From Mycobacterium bourgelatii (lineage in GTDB: Bacteria; Actinomycetota; Actinomycetes; Mycobacteriales; Mycobacteriaceae): a stretch of DNA of 64,000 bases. The DNA lies in the NCBI RefSeq assembly GCF_010723575.1, contig NZ_BLKZ01000001.1:620001-684000 (forward strand). Reading direction: 5' to 3'. Under the pieces are notes generated by a model that saw nothing but the letters and a program-made list of their open reading frames with translations, made no database searches and was not told the DNA's origin. Positions 49,090-60,994 of the stretch are shown one piece after another. How positions within the stretch are numbered: the stretch's first letter is position 1; the number at the start of each line of letters is the position of its first letter. Both the position numbers and the translations under genes were made by a program.

Positions 49090-49395
49090 GTGGCGGGACA
49101 AAAGATCCGCATCAGGCTTAAGGCCTACGACCATGAGGCTATTGACGCGTCGGCGCGCAAGATCGTCGAGACCGTCGTACGCACAGGAGCCAGCGTCGTG
49201 GGGCCGGTGCCGCTGCCGACCGAGAAGAACGTGTATTGCGTCATCCGCTCTCCGCATAAGTACAAGGACTCGCGGGAGCACTTCGAGATGCGCACCCACA
49301 AGCGGCTGATCGACATCCTCGATCCGACGCCGAAGACCGTTGACGCGTTGATGCGCATCGATCTTCCGGCCAGTGTCGACGTCAACATCCAGTAG
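49090..49395 (+). CDS. rpsJ: 30S ribosomal protein S10
   Basis: S10 is a 30S head protein that, as NusE, also joins the antitermination complex. The 101-residue length and the segments [15 protein letters not shown] and the loop [18 protein letters not shown] (core [11 protein letters not shown], about residues 57-67) are standard. The GTG start follows AGGAGAAG. First gene of the S10 operon; rplC follows after 14 bp. Confidence 0.99.
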   Translation: MAGQKIRIRLKAYDHEAIDASARKIVETVVRTGASVVGPVPLPTEKNVYCVIRSPHKYKDSREHFEMRTHKRLIDILDPTPKTVDALMRIDLPASVDVNIQ

Positions 49396-49409
49396 GAGCT
49401 TGGGCAGCG

Positions 49410-50063
49410 ATGGCGAGAAAAGGCATTCTGGGTACCAAGCTGGGCATGACGCAGGTATTCGACGAGAACAACCGAGTCGTGCCGGTGACGGTGGTCAAGG
49501 CTGGGCCGAACGTGGTGACCCGCGTCCGGACCCCGGAGCGTGACGGGTACAGCGCCGTGCAGTTGGCCTACGGCGAAATCAGTCCGCGCAAGGTCAACAA
49601 GCCGGTGACCGGCCAGTACGCGGCGGCGGGCATCAACCCGCGCCGGCACCTGGCCGAGTTGCGGCTGGACGACCCGGAGGCGGCGGCCGAGTACGAGGTC
49701 GGCCAGGAGCTGACGGCGGAGATCTTCGCCGACGGCACCTACGTCGATGTCACCGGCACCTCCAAGGGCAAGGGCTTCGCCGGCACCATGAAGCGGCACG
49801 GCTTCCGCGGTCAGGGCGCCGCCCACGGCGCCCAGGCGGTGCACCGGCGGCCAGGTTCCATCGGCGGTTGCTCGACCCCCGCGCGGGTCTTCAAAGGCAC
49901 CCGGATGGCGGGCCGGATGGGCAACGAGCGGGTCACCGTCCAGAACCTGCTGGTGCACAAGGTCGACGCCGAGAACGGCGTCCTGCTGATCAAGGGCGCG
50001 GTCCCCGGCCGCACCGGCGGACTCGTCGTGGTTCGCACCGCGATCAAGCGAGGTGAGAAGTAA
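49410..50063 (+). CDS. rplC: 50S ribosomal protein L3
   Basis: L3 is an early-assembly protein whose loop reaches toward the peptidyl-transferase centre. The 217-residue protein begins [16 protein letters not shown], and the loop region contains Cys154 in [15 protein letters not shown]; substitution of this Cys by Arg is the known linezolid-resistance change in M. tuberculosis, so the allele here is wild type. The stop overlaps the rplD ATG by one base (TAATG). Confidence 0.99.
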   Translation: MARKGILGTKLGMTQVFDENNRVVPVTVVKAGPNVVTRVRTPERDGYSAVQLAYGEISPRKVNKPVTGQYAAAGINPRRHLAELRLDDPEAAAEYEVGQELTAEIFADGTYVDVTGTSKGKGFAGTMKRHGFRGQGAAHGAQAVHRRPGSIGGCSTPARVFKGTRMAGRMGNERVTVQNLLVHKVDAENGVLLIKGAVPGRTGGLVVVRTAIKRGEK

Positions 50064-50716
50064 TGGCCGTAAAGATTGACGTCAAGACGCCGGCGGGCAA
50101 GACCGACGGCTCGATCGAGCTGCCGGCCGAGCTGTTCGACGTTCCGGCGAACATCGCGTTGATGCACCAGGTGGTCACCGCCCAGCGGGCGGCGGCCCGG
50201 CAGGGTACGCACTCGACGAAGACTCGCGGCGACGTCAGCGGCGGTGGCCGCAAGCCGTACCGGCAGAAGGGAACCGGTCGCGCCCGGCAGGGCTCGACGC
50301 GCGCTCCCCAGTTCACCGGTGGTGGCGTCGTGCACGGTCCCAAGCCGCGCGACTACAGCCAGCGCACCCCGAAGAAGATGATCGCCGCCGCCTTGCGCGG
50401 GGCGCTGTCGGACCGGGCGCGCAACGGGCGCATTCACGCGGTCACCGAAGTGGTGGAGGGCCAGACGCCTTCGACGAAGAGCGCCAAGACATTCCTGTCC
50501 TCGCTGACCGATCGCAAGCAGGTGCTCGTGGTTATCGGGCGCAGCGACGAGACCGGCATCAAGAGCGTGCGGAACCTGCCCGGCGTGCACGTCCTGGCAC
50601 CCGACCAGCTCAACACTTACGACGTGTTGCGGGCCGACGATGTGGTGTTCAGCGTCGAGGCGCTCAACGCCTACATCGCCGCTAACACGGCTACTGCAGA
50701 GGAGGTTTCGGCCTGA
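50063..50716 (+). CDS. rplD: 50S ribosomal protein L4
   Basis: L4 binds 23S rRNA and lines the exit tunnel through its extended loop, here [24 protein letters not shown] (core [16 protein letters not shown], about residues 58-75), a macrolide-relevant region. In E. coli L4 also represses the S10 operon. The 217-residue length is normal. Its start shares a base with the rplC stop, and its TGA shares its last base with the rplW ATG. Confidence 0.99.
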   Translation: MAVKIDVKTPAGKTDGSIELPAELFDVPANIALMHQVVTAQRAAARQGTHSTKTRGDVSGGGRKPYRQKGTGRARQGSTRAPQFTGGGVVHGPKPRDYSQRTPKKMIAAALRGALSDRARNGRIHAVTEVVEGQTPSTKSAKTFLSSLTDRKQVLVVIGRSDETGIKSVRNLPGVHVLAPDQLNTYDVLRADDVVFSVEALNAYIAANTATAEEVSA

Positions 50717-51018
50717 TGGCGACCATCGCTGACCCTCGTGACATCATCCTGGCCCCGGTCATCTCCGAGAAGTCCTACGGGCTGCTGGACGACAACGTGT
50801 ACACCTTCGTGGTGCACCCCGATTCGAACAAGACGCAGATCAAGATCGCTGTCGAGAAGATCTTCTCCGTCAAGGTCGCATCGGTGAACACCGCGAATCG
50901 GCAGGGCAAGCGCAAGCGCACCAGGACCGGCTACGGCCAGCGCAAGAGCACCAAGCGCGCCATCGTCACCCTGGCGCCGGGCAGCAAGCCGATCGACCTG
51001 TTCGGAGCACCGGCCTAG
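50716..51018 (+). CDS. rplW: 50S ribosomal protein L23
   Basis: L23 sits at the tunnel exit and is the docking site for trigger factor and SRP. The 100-residue protein has the family segments [14 protein letters not shown] and [16 protein letters not shown], and the [19 protein letters not shown] loop (core [16 protein letters not shown]). ATG overlaps the rplD stop. rplB follows after 30 bp. Confidence 0.99.
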   Translation: MATIADPRDIILAPVISEKSYGLLDDNVYTFVVHPDSNKTQIKIAVEKIFSVKVASVNTANRQGKRKRTRTGYGQRKSTKRAIVTLAPGSKPIDLFGAPA

Positions 51019-51048
51019 CCGCCGAGCGAGAGAAAGATCTGATTAGAC

Positions 51049-51891
<843 letters not shown>

Positions 51892-51924
51892 CGCCAGGCA
51901 TGTGAGTCGAGGGAGTAGCCAACA

Positions 51925-52202
51925 ATGCCACGCAGCCTGAAGAAGGGCCCGTTCGTCGACGACCATCTGCTCAAGAAGGTCGACGTGCAGAACGAGAAGA
52001 ACACCAAGCAGGTCATCAAGACCTGGTCGCGCCGGTCGACAATCATTCCGGACTTCATCGGCCACACCTTTGCTGTGCACGACGGGCGCAAGCATGTCCC
52101 GGTGTTCGTCACCGAGGCGATGGTTGGCCACAAGTTGGGTGAGTTCGCGCCGACGCGCACCTTCAAGGGACACATCAAGGACGACCGGAAGAGCAAGAGG
52201 CG

Positions 52203-52206
<4 letters not shown>
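51925..52206 (+). CDS. rpsS: 30S ribosomal protein S19
   Basis: S19 lies in the 30S head near the A site and contacts S13. The 93-residue protein starts [15 protein letters not shown] and contains [20 protein letters not shown] (core [13 protein letters not shown]). GAGGGAG precedes the ATG. Its stop overlaps the rplV start (ATGA). Confidence 0.99.
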
Positions 52207-53557
<1,351 letters not shown>

Positions 53558-53560
53558 ATC

Positions 53561-53977
53561 ATGTTGATTCCCCGCAAGGTTAAACACCGCAAGCAGCACC
53601 ATCCCCGCCAGCGCGGTATCGCCAGTGGCGGCACCTCGGTGAACTTCGGCGACTACGGGATCCAGGCGCTCGAGCACGCGTACGTCACCAACCGGCAGAT
53701 CGAGTCCGCTCGTATCGCCATCAACCGGCACATCAAGCGTGGCGGCAAGGTGTGGATCAACATCTTCCCGGACCGGCCGCTGACCAAGAAGCCTGCCGAG
53801 ACCCGGATGGGTTCGGGTAAGGGCTCGCCGGAGTGGTGGGTGGTCAACGTCAAGCCCGGCCGGGTGCTGTTCGAGTTGAGCTACCCCAATGAGGCGATCG
53901 CACGGGCCGCGCTCACCCGCGCGATCCACAAGCTGCCGATCAAGGCACGCATCATCACCCGAGAGGAGCAGTTCTGA
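53561..53977 (+). CDS. rplP: 50S ribosomal protein L16
   Basis: L16 is a late-assembling protein near the A site and is needed for tRNA accommodation. The 138-residue length is standard; [14 protein letters not shown] at the start and [23 protein letters not shown] (core [19 protein letters not shown]) in the middle are typical. Its stop overlaps the rpmC ATG (TGATG). Confidence 0.99.
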   Translation: MLIPRKVKHRKQHHPRQRGIASGGTSVNFGDYGIQALEHAYVTNRQIESARIAINRHIKRGGKVWINIFPDRPLTKKPAETRMGSGKGSPEWWVVNVKPGRVLFELSYPNEAIARAALTRAIHKLPIKARIITREEQF

Positions 53978-54225
53978 TGGCAGTGGGAATTTCCCCTGGC
54001 GAACTGCGTGAGCTTACCGACGAAGAGCTGATCGAGCGGTTGCGCGAGTCCAAGGAAGAGCTGTTCAACCTGCGCTTCCAGATGGCCACCGGCCAGCTCA
54101 CCAACAACCGCCGGCTCCGTACGGTGCGTCACGAAATCGCGCGTATCTACACTGTGCTGCGCGAACGAGAGCTGGGTCTGGCTTCCGGGCCGGACGGTAC
54201 CGATGGCGATGGTAAGGATTCGTAA
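53977..54225 (+). CDS. rpmC: 50S ribosomal protein L29
   Basis: L29 is a small helical protein at the tunnel exit next to L23. The 82-residue protein has the conserved [20 protein letters not shown] ([13 protein letters not shown]) and [21 protein letters not shown] (core [19 protein letters not shown]). A 15-residue acidic tail is longer than in E. coli. The start shares its A with the rplP stop, and the stop overlaps rpsQ (TAATG). Confidence 0.99.
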   Translation: MAVGISPGELRELTDEELIERLRESKEELFNLRFQMATGQLTNNRRLRTVRHEIARIYTVLRERELGLASGPDGTDGDGKDS

Positions 54226-54590
54226 TGGCAGAGGCTAAGACTCCCGCGAAGGCCGCTCCGAAGAAGGCGGCGACCAAGGCGGCCGCGGACGCACCCGCAA
54301 AGGAAAAGGGCCCCAAGCACACTCCGGCCAACCCGAAGCCGCGTGGCCGCCGCAAGACGCGCATCGGCTACGTCGTGAGCGACAAGATGCAGAAGACCAT
54401 CGTGGTCGAGTTGGAAGACCGTATGCGGCACCCGTTGTACGGCAAGATCATCCGCACCACCAAGAAGGTCAAGGCGCACGACGAGAACAGCATCGCCGGT
54501 ATCGGCGACCGCGTCTCGCTGATGGAGACCCGGCCGTTGTCGGCGACCAAGCGCTGGCGGTTGGTCGAGATTCTCGAGAAGGCCAAGTAA
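54225..54590 (+). CDS. rpsQ: 30S ribosomal protein S17 with N-terminal extension
   Basis: S17 is a primary rRNA-binding protein of the 30S body. The conserved domain begins near residue 43 ([19 protein letters not shown]) and ends [19 protein letters not shown]. The first 40 residues are a Lys/Ala/Pro-rich extension typical of mycobacteria. It is the last gene of this operon segment; a strong terminator follows 13 bp downstream, so rplN-rplX-rplE must be transcribed separately, as in M. tuberculosis. Confidence 0.98.
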   Translation: MAEAKTPAKAAPKKAATKAAADAPAKEKGPKHTPANPKPRGRRKTRIGYVVSDKMQKTIVVELEDRMRHPLYGKIIRTTKKVKAHDENSIAGIGDRVSLMETRPLSATKRWRLVEILEKAK

Positions 54591-54602
54591 GCCTCTCGCG
54601 AA

Positions 54603-54652
54603 CAGACGCTTGAGCCCCCGTTTCGGACCGAAATCGGGGGCTTATGCGTCTG
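54603..54652 (+). terminator. Intrinsic terminator after rpsQ
   Basis: CAGACGC (54603-54609) and GCGTCTG (54646-54652) form the outer stem; GCCCCCG (54614-54620) with CGGGGGC (54635-54641) and TTTCGG/CCGAAA form the inner stem. It is GC-rich without a long T run and resembles the tuf and 6114-6155 terminators. Confidence 0.9.
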
Positions 54653-54661
54653 CTCACTTCT

Positions 54662-55288
54662 TTACTGGTCTTTACTGGGCCGCCCGGTGAGCTCTGGGCC
54701 GAGGCGGTGCACGAAGTTACGCAACCGTTCCAGCGTCGCGGTATCAGGATCGCTCAAGCGAAGCTGTAGTAGTTCAAGACCTGAGGCGTACAGAATCCGC
54801 GCGGTGTAGTCGGGGTCGTGGAGTTGAGGGTAGATGCGCAGCAGTTCGCTCCGCAGGAACTCACACACCAAGTCCTTGGATTGGGCCAGCCGGGTGTGCA
54901 ATTGCGGGGGAGCGCCCTGGGGTGGGAACAGGAACAGTCGCCAGGTCGCCGTGTGGGCTTCGATGGCGGCCAGCACCCCGTCGAATGCCCGCACCAGCGG
55001 TTGATTTTCCGCGCTCGGTTCGCCCAATCCCTCGATCGCCTCGGCGAACTGCGCACCGGCGCGGGACGCCTCACGGTCGATCAGCGCGACCAACAACGCC
55101 GGCACGTCGCCGAACAGCTGATAGATCAACGACCGATTGATCCCTGCCTCTTGCGCAATGCGCGCCGGCGTCGCCGCGTGGAACCCTTCGGCGTCGACGA
55201 TGGCGTGGGTGATGTCCAGAATCTGCTCGCGCCGTGCTTCGGCCGTCATGCGCCGCCGCGCCGTGCTCACAGTCACACTTGACAGCAT
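54662..55288 (-). CDS. TetR-family regulator
   Basis: A 208-residue TetR protein. The helix-turn-helix ATPARIAQEAGINRSLIYQLF has recognition helix INRSLIYQLFGDVPAL near residues 50-65, and the C-terminal domain is helical. The ATG at 55288 touches the first base of a large composite palindrome (55289-55328); an internal GTG at 55276 is another possible start. It is divergent from the MpaB-like oxygenase gene 56 bp away, so it very likely controls itself and that gene. The ligand is unknown. Confidence 0.9.
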   Translation of the reverse strand: MLSSVTVSTARRRMTAEARREQILDITHAIVDAEGFHAATPARIAQEAGINRSLIYQLFGDVPALLVALIDREASRAGAQFAEAIEGLGEPSAENQPLVRAFDGVLAAIEAHTATWRLFLFPPQGAPPQLHTRLAQSKDLVCEFLRSELLRIYPQLHDPDYTARILYASGLELLQLRLSDPDTATLERLRNFVHRLGPELTGRPSKDQ

Positions 55289-55328
55289 AACTAACGCGTT
55301 GTGAGTATTAACTCACTCAGTGTTAGTT
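55289..55328. promoter_or_regulatory. 40-bp nested palindrome between TetR and oxygenase genes
   Basis: Outer arms AACTAAC (55289-55295) and GTTAGTT (55322-55328) are perfect complements, and inner arms GTGAGT (55301-55306) and ACTCAC (55311-55316) are too, all centred on ATTA at 55307-55310. Spacing is symmetric (5 nt on each side). It fills most of the 56-bp gap, so binding would block both genes. Confidence 0.85.
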
Positions 55329-55344
55329 ACCTGGAAAGGCCGTA

Positions 55345-56685
55345 ATGGTTGCGTATTACCCCGAGCTCGCGAAGCGGGTCCGAAGCCAGTCCGAGTTGCA
55401 GCCCGACCTTTACGGCGACTTTGATTTCGATCAGCAGCCGGAACGACTGGCCATCGAGCCCGACGTCGAATCCTCGTTGCCGGCCTGGGTCGCCGACCGC
55501 GCTCCCATCCTGGAGGACGAGCGTGTCCTGGAATTGATCAGCACTGCCACCATGCTCGGCGATGTCGTCGCGGATCCCTATGCGGCCCTTATGGGTACGT
55601 ACAGCGTCTCGCAATTGATCGGCATGCTCAAGACCGCGTGCCGCGAGGGAATCGAGGCGGTGCCGGACGCGCCGCCGGAACTCGGGTCATTCATCGCCGC
55701 GATGGAAGACACCCCCGAGTGGATCGACTTTGACATGGTGCGCGAAGGCGCTCGCCAGGAACGCATCCCGGCGGCGCTGCTGGCGCCCTTCATTATCCGA
55801 GGGGCCTTCATCGCGACGTTCATGAATACCTACGCCGCGCTACCGATGGCCCTTACCGGCGCGCTCACCGGTAAGCGGGCCGCGCGGCGCGTGAACGAGA
55901 CGGCCAGTTTCTTCGCCGTCACCACTCTGCCCGGCGCGCTGGACCGCTATGGCCCCGGCTTTGAGGCCGCCGCCATGGTCCGGTTGATGCATTCGATGGT
56001 GCGCTACAACGCGCTGAAGAAATCCGACAAGTGGGACGTCTCCGTCTACGGCATGCCGGTGCCACAGGTCGACCAGATGCCCGCCGGAATGATCGGTCAG
56101 TACCTGCTGGCCCGCCAGGCACGCCAGCAGGGCCGGACGAAGTTCACCAAGGAAGAACGGGCCGTCATCGAGTTCGCCAGGTACCGCTGCTTTCTGCTGG
56201 GTCTGCCCCCGGAGCTGTTGCCGTCGGAACCCGACGACATCATCCATGTCATGCATGCGCGCGCGGCACTGCTGCGCGACGGGTTCGACGACATCTGTCG
56301 GGAACTCGTGCAGGGCACGATGGCGGCATATCTGCGGCCCAACACCTCGCTGTTCGACCGGTGCGCAGACGCGGTCGAGAAGAGTTTCAGCAAGCTGACA
56401 TTCGTCCGCACCTTCTGCAACGGCGACCGCCAGATCGCCGAAGCGATGGGCGTATCACTGGGGTCATTGGATCTCATCCGCGTCGCTCTCACAGCGCCCT
56501 TCATCATCGGGCGCTTCACCGCGGTGAGCCGCGCCAGTCGTATCCCCGTGCTCGCCGATGTGGTCGACGCGTATGTCATCGGGCTGCTCAAGCTGCGTCT
56601 GGCGGCGTACGGCAAGCCCGAATTCGTGACCGACGCAGCGCAATACACGCCAACCCCACACCGAGCGCCCGCGGTTCCGGTATAG
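55345..56685 (+). CDS. MpaB/DUF2236-type oxygenase-like protein
   Basis: A 446-residue protein of the DUF2236 family (related to MpaB and the latex-clearing protein Lcp), some members of which are haem b oxygenases. The characteristic middle region runs from LLAPFIIRGAFIATFMN to RLMHSMVRYNALKKS, where the His in LMHSMVRY is at the position of the proposed haem ligand, and GQYLLARQARQQGR follows. Helical throughout; no signal peptide. It is divergent from TetR with a nested operator between them. Actual substrate unknown; the haem prediction is from family knowledge only. Confidence 0.8.
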   Translation: MVAYYPELAKRVRSQSELQPDLYGDFDFDQQPERLAIEPDVESSLPAWVADRAPILEDERVLELISTATMLGDVVADPYAALMGTYSVSQLIGMLKTACREGIEAVPDAPPELGSFIAAMEDTPEWIDFDMVREGARQERIPAALLAPFIIRGAFIATFMNTYAALPMALTGALTGKRAARRVNETASFFAVTTLPGALDRYGPGFEAAAMVRLMHSMVRYNALKKSDKWDVSVYGMPVPQVDQMPAGMIGQYLLARQARQQGRTKFTKEERAVIEFARYRCFLLGLPPELLPSEPDDIIHVMHARAALLRDGFDDICRELVQGTMAAYLRPNTSLFDRCADAVEKSFSKLTFVRTFCNGDRQIAEAMGVSLGSLDLIRVALTAPFIIGRFTAVSRASRIPVLADVVDAYVIGLLKLRLAAYGKPEFVTDAAQYTPTPHRAPAVPV

Positions 56686-56798
56686 CCGGCCCCAAGCGCA
56701 TAGCGGGCACTATAGAAATCCTCAGCTTTTTCGGCCTCGGCGCGTGTAATGTGCACGGACGTTCGGTAAGTCCATCACGGGAATGAGGCTGGCGGGAG

Positions 56799-59165
56799 AT
56801 GGCTGAGAAGTCGGGGTCGACGGAGTTTCACGGCAAGATCGAACTGGATATTCGCGACTCGGAACCCGATTGGGGGCCGTACGCCGCGCCGACCGCGCCG
56901 GAGAATTCGCCCAACGTCCTGTACCTGGTCTGGGACGACACCGGAATCGCCACCTGGGACTGCTTCGGCGGCCTGGTGGAGATGCCCGCGATGACGCGTA
57001 TCGCCGAACGCGGCGTGCGCCTGTCGCAATTCCACACCACCGCCCTGTGTTCACCGACCCGGGCATCGCTGCTGACCGGTCGCAACGCGACCACCGTCGG
57101 CATGGCCACCATCGAAGAGTTCACCGACGGATTCCCCAACTGCCACGGCCGTATTCCGGCCGACACCGCGCTGTTGAGCGAAGTGCTCAACGAACGCGGC
57201 TACAACACCTACTGCATCGGCAAGTGGCACCTGACGCCGCTGGAGGAGTCCAGCATGGCGTCGACGAAGCGGCACTGGCCGACCTCCCGCGGATTCGAAC
57301 GGTTCTACGGCTTCCTGGGTGGGGAGACCGACCAGTGGTACCCGGACCTGGTGTACGACAACCACCCCGTCAATCCGCCCGGCACGCCCGAGGACGGCTA
57401 CCACCTGTCAAAGGACTTGGCCGACAAGACGATCGAGTTCATCCGTGACGCCAAGGTGATTGCGCCGGACAAGCCGTGGTTCAGCTATGTGTGCCCCGGC
57501 GCGGGGCACGCCCCTCATCACGTCTTCAAAGAATGGGCCGACAAGTACGCCGGCAAGTTCGACATGGGTTACGAAAAGTACCGCGAAATCGCGCTGGAAA
57601 GGCAGAAGGAACTCGGGCTCGTCCCGCCGGACACCAAGCTTTCGCCCATCAACCCCTACCTCGACGTGAAGGGGCCCAACGGTGAGTCGTGGCCGCTGCA
57701 AGACACGGTGCGGCCCTGGGACTCGCTCAACGACGAAGAGAAGAAGTTGTTCAGCCGGATGGCCGAAGTATTCGCCGGCTTCCTGAGCTACACCGACGCG
57801 CAGATCGGCCGCATCATGGACTACCTCGAGGAATCCGGTCAGATCGACAACACCATCATCGTCGTGATCTCCGACAACGGGGCCAGCGGCGAGGGTGGGC
57901 CCAACGGGTCGGTCAACGAAGGCAAGTTCTTCAACGGTTACATCGACACCGTCGAAGAAAGCATGAAGCTGTTCGATCACCTGGGCGGACCACAGACCTA
58001 CAACCATTATCCGATCGGGTGGGCGATGGCCTTCAACACGCCCTACAAGCTGTTCAAGCGTTACGCCTCCCACGAAGGCGGCATCGCCGATCCCGCCATC
58101 ATCTCCTGGCCCAACGGAATAGCGGCCCGGGGCGAAGTTCGGGACAACTATGTCAACGTCAGCGACATCACCCCGACCGTCTACGACCTGCTCGGTATGT
58201 CCCCGCCAGAGACCGTCAAGGGGATCCCGCAGAAGCCGCTCGATGGTGTGAGTTTCAAAGCGGCCCTTGATGATCCGGCCGCCGACACCGGGAAGACGAC
58301 ACAGTTCTACACCATGCTGGGTACCCGCGGGATCTGGCACGAGGGCTGGTTCGCCAACACCGTCCACGCGGCCACGCCGTCCGGTTGGAAGCACTTCGAC
58401 GCCGACCGCTGGGAACTGTTCCACATCGAGCGCGACCGCAGCCAATCCCACGACCTGGCCGCCGAGAACCCGGAAAAGTTAGAAGAACTCAAGGCGCTGT
58501 GGTTTTCCGAGGCCGCCAAGTACAACGGTCTGCCGCTGTCGGATCTGAACATCTTCGAGACGATGACCCGGTCGCGGCCCTACCTGGTCACCGAACGAGA
58601 CAGCTACATCTACTACCCGAACTGCGCCGACGTCGGTATCGGCGCCGCGCCCGAGATTCGCGGGCGGTCCTTCGCCCTCGTGGCCGACGTGACCATCGAC
58701 ACCACCGGCGCCGAAGGTGTGTTGTTCAAGCAGGGCGGCGCACACGGTGGGCACGTGCTGTTCATCCAGGACGGGCGCCTGCACTACGTTTACAACTTCC
58801 TCGGTGAGCGTCAGCAGCTGGTCTCGTCGGACGGGCCGGTCCCGTTGGGCAGGCACCTGCTCGGCGTGCGCTACAACCGGACGGGAACCGTGGCCAACAG
58901 TCATACGCCGCTGGGCGATCTCACGCTCTACTTCGATCACAGCCCGGTTGGCACGCTTGCCGACGTGGCGACACACCCGGGAACGTTCGGATTGGCGGGT
59001 GCGGGAATCACCGTGGGGCGCAACGGCGGCTCGAGCGTGTCCAGCCGCTACAAGGCGCCGTTCGTGTTCACCGGTGGAACCATCGCCAACGTCACCATGG
59101 ATCTATCCGGTCGGCCCTACGAAGACGTCGAAACTGAACTGGCGCTAGCTTTTTCGCGCGACTGA
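56799..59165 (+). CDS. atsA: Arylsulfatase
   Basis: A 788-residue type I sulfatase. The formylglycine motif CSPTRASLLTGRN has Cys84, the residue that FGE oxidises; DDTGIATWD near 46-54 holds metal-binding Asps, and GKWHLTP and SDNGASGEGGPNGSVNEGKF (core SDNGASGEGG) are further sulfatase blocks. From about residue 640 a lectin-like beta-sandwich domain follows (VADVTIDTTGAEG and later). No signal peptide is visible. The length is near that of M. tuberculosis AtsA (Rv0711), which also lies downstream of rpsQ. It is first in a unit that includes its activating enzyme. Confidence 0.95.
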   Translation: MAEKSGSTEFHGKIELDIRDSEPDWGPYAAPTAPENSPNVLYLVWDDTGIATWDCFGGLVEMPAMTRIAERGVRLSQFHTTALCSPTRASLLTGRNATTVGMATIEEFTDGFPNCHGRIPADTALLSEVLNERGYNTYCIGKWHLTPLEESSMASTKRHWPTSRGFERFYGFLGGETDQWYPDLVYDNHPVNPPGTPEDGYHLSKDLADKTIEFIRDAKVIAPDKPWFSYVCPGAGHAPHHVFKEWADKYAGKFDMGYEKYREIALERQKELGLVPPDTKLSPINPYLDVKGPNGESWPLQDTVRPWDSLNDEEKKLFSRMAEVFAGFLSYTDAQIGRIMDYLEESGQIDNTIIVVISDNGASGEGGPNGSVNEGKFFNGYIDTVEESMKLFDHLGGPQTYNHYPIGWAMAFNTPYKLFKRYASHEGGIADPAIISWPNGIAARGEVRDNYVNVSDITPTVYDLLGMSPPETVKGIPQKPLDGVSFKAALDDPAADTGKTTQFYTMLGTRGIWHEGWFANTVHAATPSGWKHFDADRWELFHIERDRSQSHDLAAENPEKLEELKALWFSEAAKYNGLPLSDLNIFETMTRSRPYLVTERDSYIYYPNCADVGIGAAPEIRGRSFALVADVTIDTTGAEGVLFKQGGAHGGHVLFIQDGRLHYVYNFLGERQQLVSSDGPVPLGRHLLGVRYNRTGTVANSHTPLGDLTLYFDHSPVGTLADVATHPGTFGLAGAGITVGRNGGSSVSSRYKAPFVFTGGTIANVTMDLSGRPYEDVETELALAFSRD

Positions 59166-59819
59166 ATGTCAGCGAGACGAACGCATGCGGCGCTCGGGGC
59201 GGCCGTCCTGGTATGGCTGTCGGCTGTCGGGTGCGGGCACATCGGCGAGGGGTCCGACGACACTCAATCGCGTCCTGATCCGATAGAGCCCGCGCCGGGC
59301 ATCGCGGTGACCACTTCCCAGCACATACCGCCCAATGCGACCCGCTGCGTCGTCACGCCAGGGGATGACGGGGAGGAGATCGTCGCTGCCGTCGCCGATC
59401 CCACCGCGCCGAGGATCACGATCAGGGTCCCCGACGGTTGGACAGCCGAAGAGGGAACGGGCGATATCGCGCTGGCGATGTCGGGTCCGCACTCCATGTC
59501 TGCGACGGTACGTATTGCACCGACTGACCCGACGCCGGAAAGCGCGTTCCTGCGTTACACCGCGGCGTTGGGCGGTGCGATGCAGCGCCTGAAGTTCGTC
59601 GTCACCGGCGCGCAGTTCTGCGGCTACAGCAGCGAGATATTGAGCGGGACCCTGCGTGGTGATTCGGCCAGAATCGATTTCGCCGACCGCATCACCCATA
59701 TCCGGACCAACACCAGCTACTTCCTGGTGACCATCCACGTCGAGGCGCCGGGCGACACAGCCGAATTCGGGGCGGCAAAGTCGGTACTGCTGCAAGATTT
59801 CGGCGTCGTCATACCGTGA
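59166..59819 (+). CDS. Putative lipoprotein
   Basis: A 217-residue secreted protein. A basic start (SARRTHAALGAAVLVWLSAVGC) has a hydrophobic core and ends at Cys23 in AVGC, a lipobox-like cleavage site. The mature part includes ITIRVPDGWTAEEGTG and AFLRYTAALGGAM, reminiscent of the mycobacterial LpqN/LpqT lipoprotein group, but the similarity is loose. It begins at the base after the atsA stop, so it is tightly coupled to the sulfatase. Its place between sulfatase and DUF4436 genes suggests a cell-envelope role. Confidence 0.75.
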   Translation: MSARRTHAALGAAVLVWLSAVGCGHIGEGSDDTQSRPDPIEPAPGIAVTTSQHIPPNATRCVVTPGDDGEEIVAAVADPTAPRITIRVPDGWTAEEGTGDIALAMSGPHSMSATVRIAPTDPTPESAFLRYTAALGGAMQRLKFVVTGAQFCGYSSEILSGTLRGDSARIDFADRITHIRTNTSYFLVTIHVEAPGDTAEFGAAKSVLLQDFGVVIP

Positions 59820-59835
59820 AAGGCGATAACTCCCC

Positions 59836-60783
59836 GTGACCACCGATGTGCCCCAGGCGCCACCCCCGCCACCGGAATCAGCGCCCACGCCGCAGTCGCA
59901 GCCGCAGTCGCGCCGACGCCGCGTACTGGTCACCGCCGGGCTTCTGCTGACCTTCCTGGTGGTCTATGCGTTGTCACTGGTTGGCGTCCACCTGCTGGGC
60001 AGATCCGGCCTTCCGTTGCCTCCGGTCGACATCAGCAAGTACGCGGCAGACGACACGATCGTGCAGTTGCGCCTCGGCGAGCTGAAGCCCGTCGCCGACC
60101 GCCTGTCGGTGAGCGTTCTCGTATATCCCAAGGAATCGTTGTACGACAAGAACTTTGGCGATCTGACCACCGATGCCGTGGTGCGTCTGTACCCGGCCAA
60201 TGACCTGGGTGACCTGCAGTACCCGGTGGGAAAAGTCCCCGGACAGGTTGCAACAAGCATCGAAGCCCGTGGCACTCCGGCCAATTGGCCATTCGACTCT
60301 TACGCAACGGATGTCATTTCGGCTGACGTGTTCACCGGTCAGGGCGCGGATCGCCGAGTCGATACCGCTCGCGTCGAGGTGGTGGGGGCATTGGACGGTT
60401 GGGACGCCACCGTCACCCGCGTTCACGACCCGGACAATCCGGACCCAGACAGCAGGGACAACGTCGTCATCACCCTGCACCGGGCCAAGGGCACGCTGAT
60501 CTTCGATGCCGGCATATGCCTGGTGCTGGTCGCCTTGCCCGCACTTGCGTTGTGGGTGGCCATTCCGATGGTGTCGGGTAGAGCCGCGTTCCTGCCGCCG
60601 TTTGCAACGTGGTTCGCCGCGATGCTGTTCGCCATCGTCCCGCTGCGCAACTTTCTTCCGGGCTCGCCGCCGCAGGGCTCGTGGATCGACCAGGCGCTGG
60701 TGTTGTGGGTGTTGATCGCGCTCGTTGTTGCGATGTTCCTTTATGTCCTCGCCTGGCACCGGGATCGAAAGAAGAAGACCTGA
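59836..60783 (+). CDS. DUF4436 membrane protein, copy 1
   Basis: A 315-residue membrane protein of a family with no known function. A Pro-rich cytoplasmic start is followed by one transmembrane helix (about 29-51), an extracytoplasmic domain of about 165 residues with VVRLYPANDLGDLQYP and WPFDSYATD, then three helices (about 216-238, 247-270, 278-301) and a basic end. The motif TWFAAMLFAIVPLRNFLPGSP is shared with copies 2 and 3. GTG start, 16 bp after the lipoprotein stop. It is one of three paralogues in this unit. Confidence 0.88.
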   Translation: MTTDVPQAPPPPPESAPTPQSQPQSRRRRVLVTAGLLLTFLVVYALSLVGVHLLGRSGLPLPPVDISKYAADDTIVQLRLGELKPVADRLSVSVLVYPKESLYDKNFGDLTTDAVVRLYPANDLGDLQYPVGKVPGQVATSIEARGTPANWPFDSYATDVISADVFTGQGADRRVDTARVEVVGALDGWDATVTRVHDPDNPDPDSRDNVVITLHRAKGTLIFDAGICLVLVALPALALWVAIPMVSGRAAFLPPFATWFAAMLFAIVPLRNFLPGSPPQGSWIDQALVLWVLIALVVAMFLYVLAWHRDRKKKT

Positions 60784-60994
60784 GCGTTGCGGCCCGAGGC
60801 CCGAAATATATTTTCGCAAACAGAGATTCGTCGCTTCTCGGCCGAGACATTGACGGGCCGGCGGGCTGATCGTTCCAACGCGTGAATCGGGCTGGAATTG
60901 ATCGCACCCTCGCGCGGTGGGTAGGGGTCCGCTACCATCGCATCGGGCATTTTCATCTACCAACAGACTTCACAAGCGATGGGCTGGTTGACCG
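60784..60994 (+). other. Gap between DUF4436 copies 1 and 2
   Basis: 211 bp without a gene. GAAATATATTTTCGC around 60803-60817 is an A/T-rich patch and TACCAT at 60934-60939 could be a -10, so copy 2 and FGE may have their own promoter. The evidence is weak. Confidence 0.35.
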
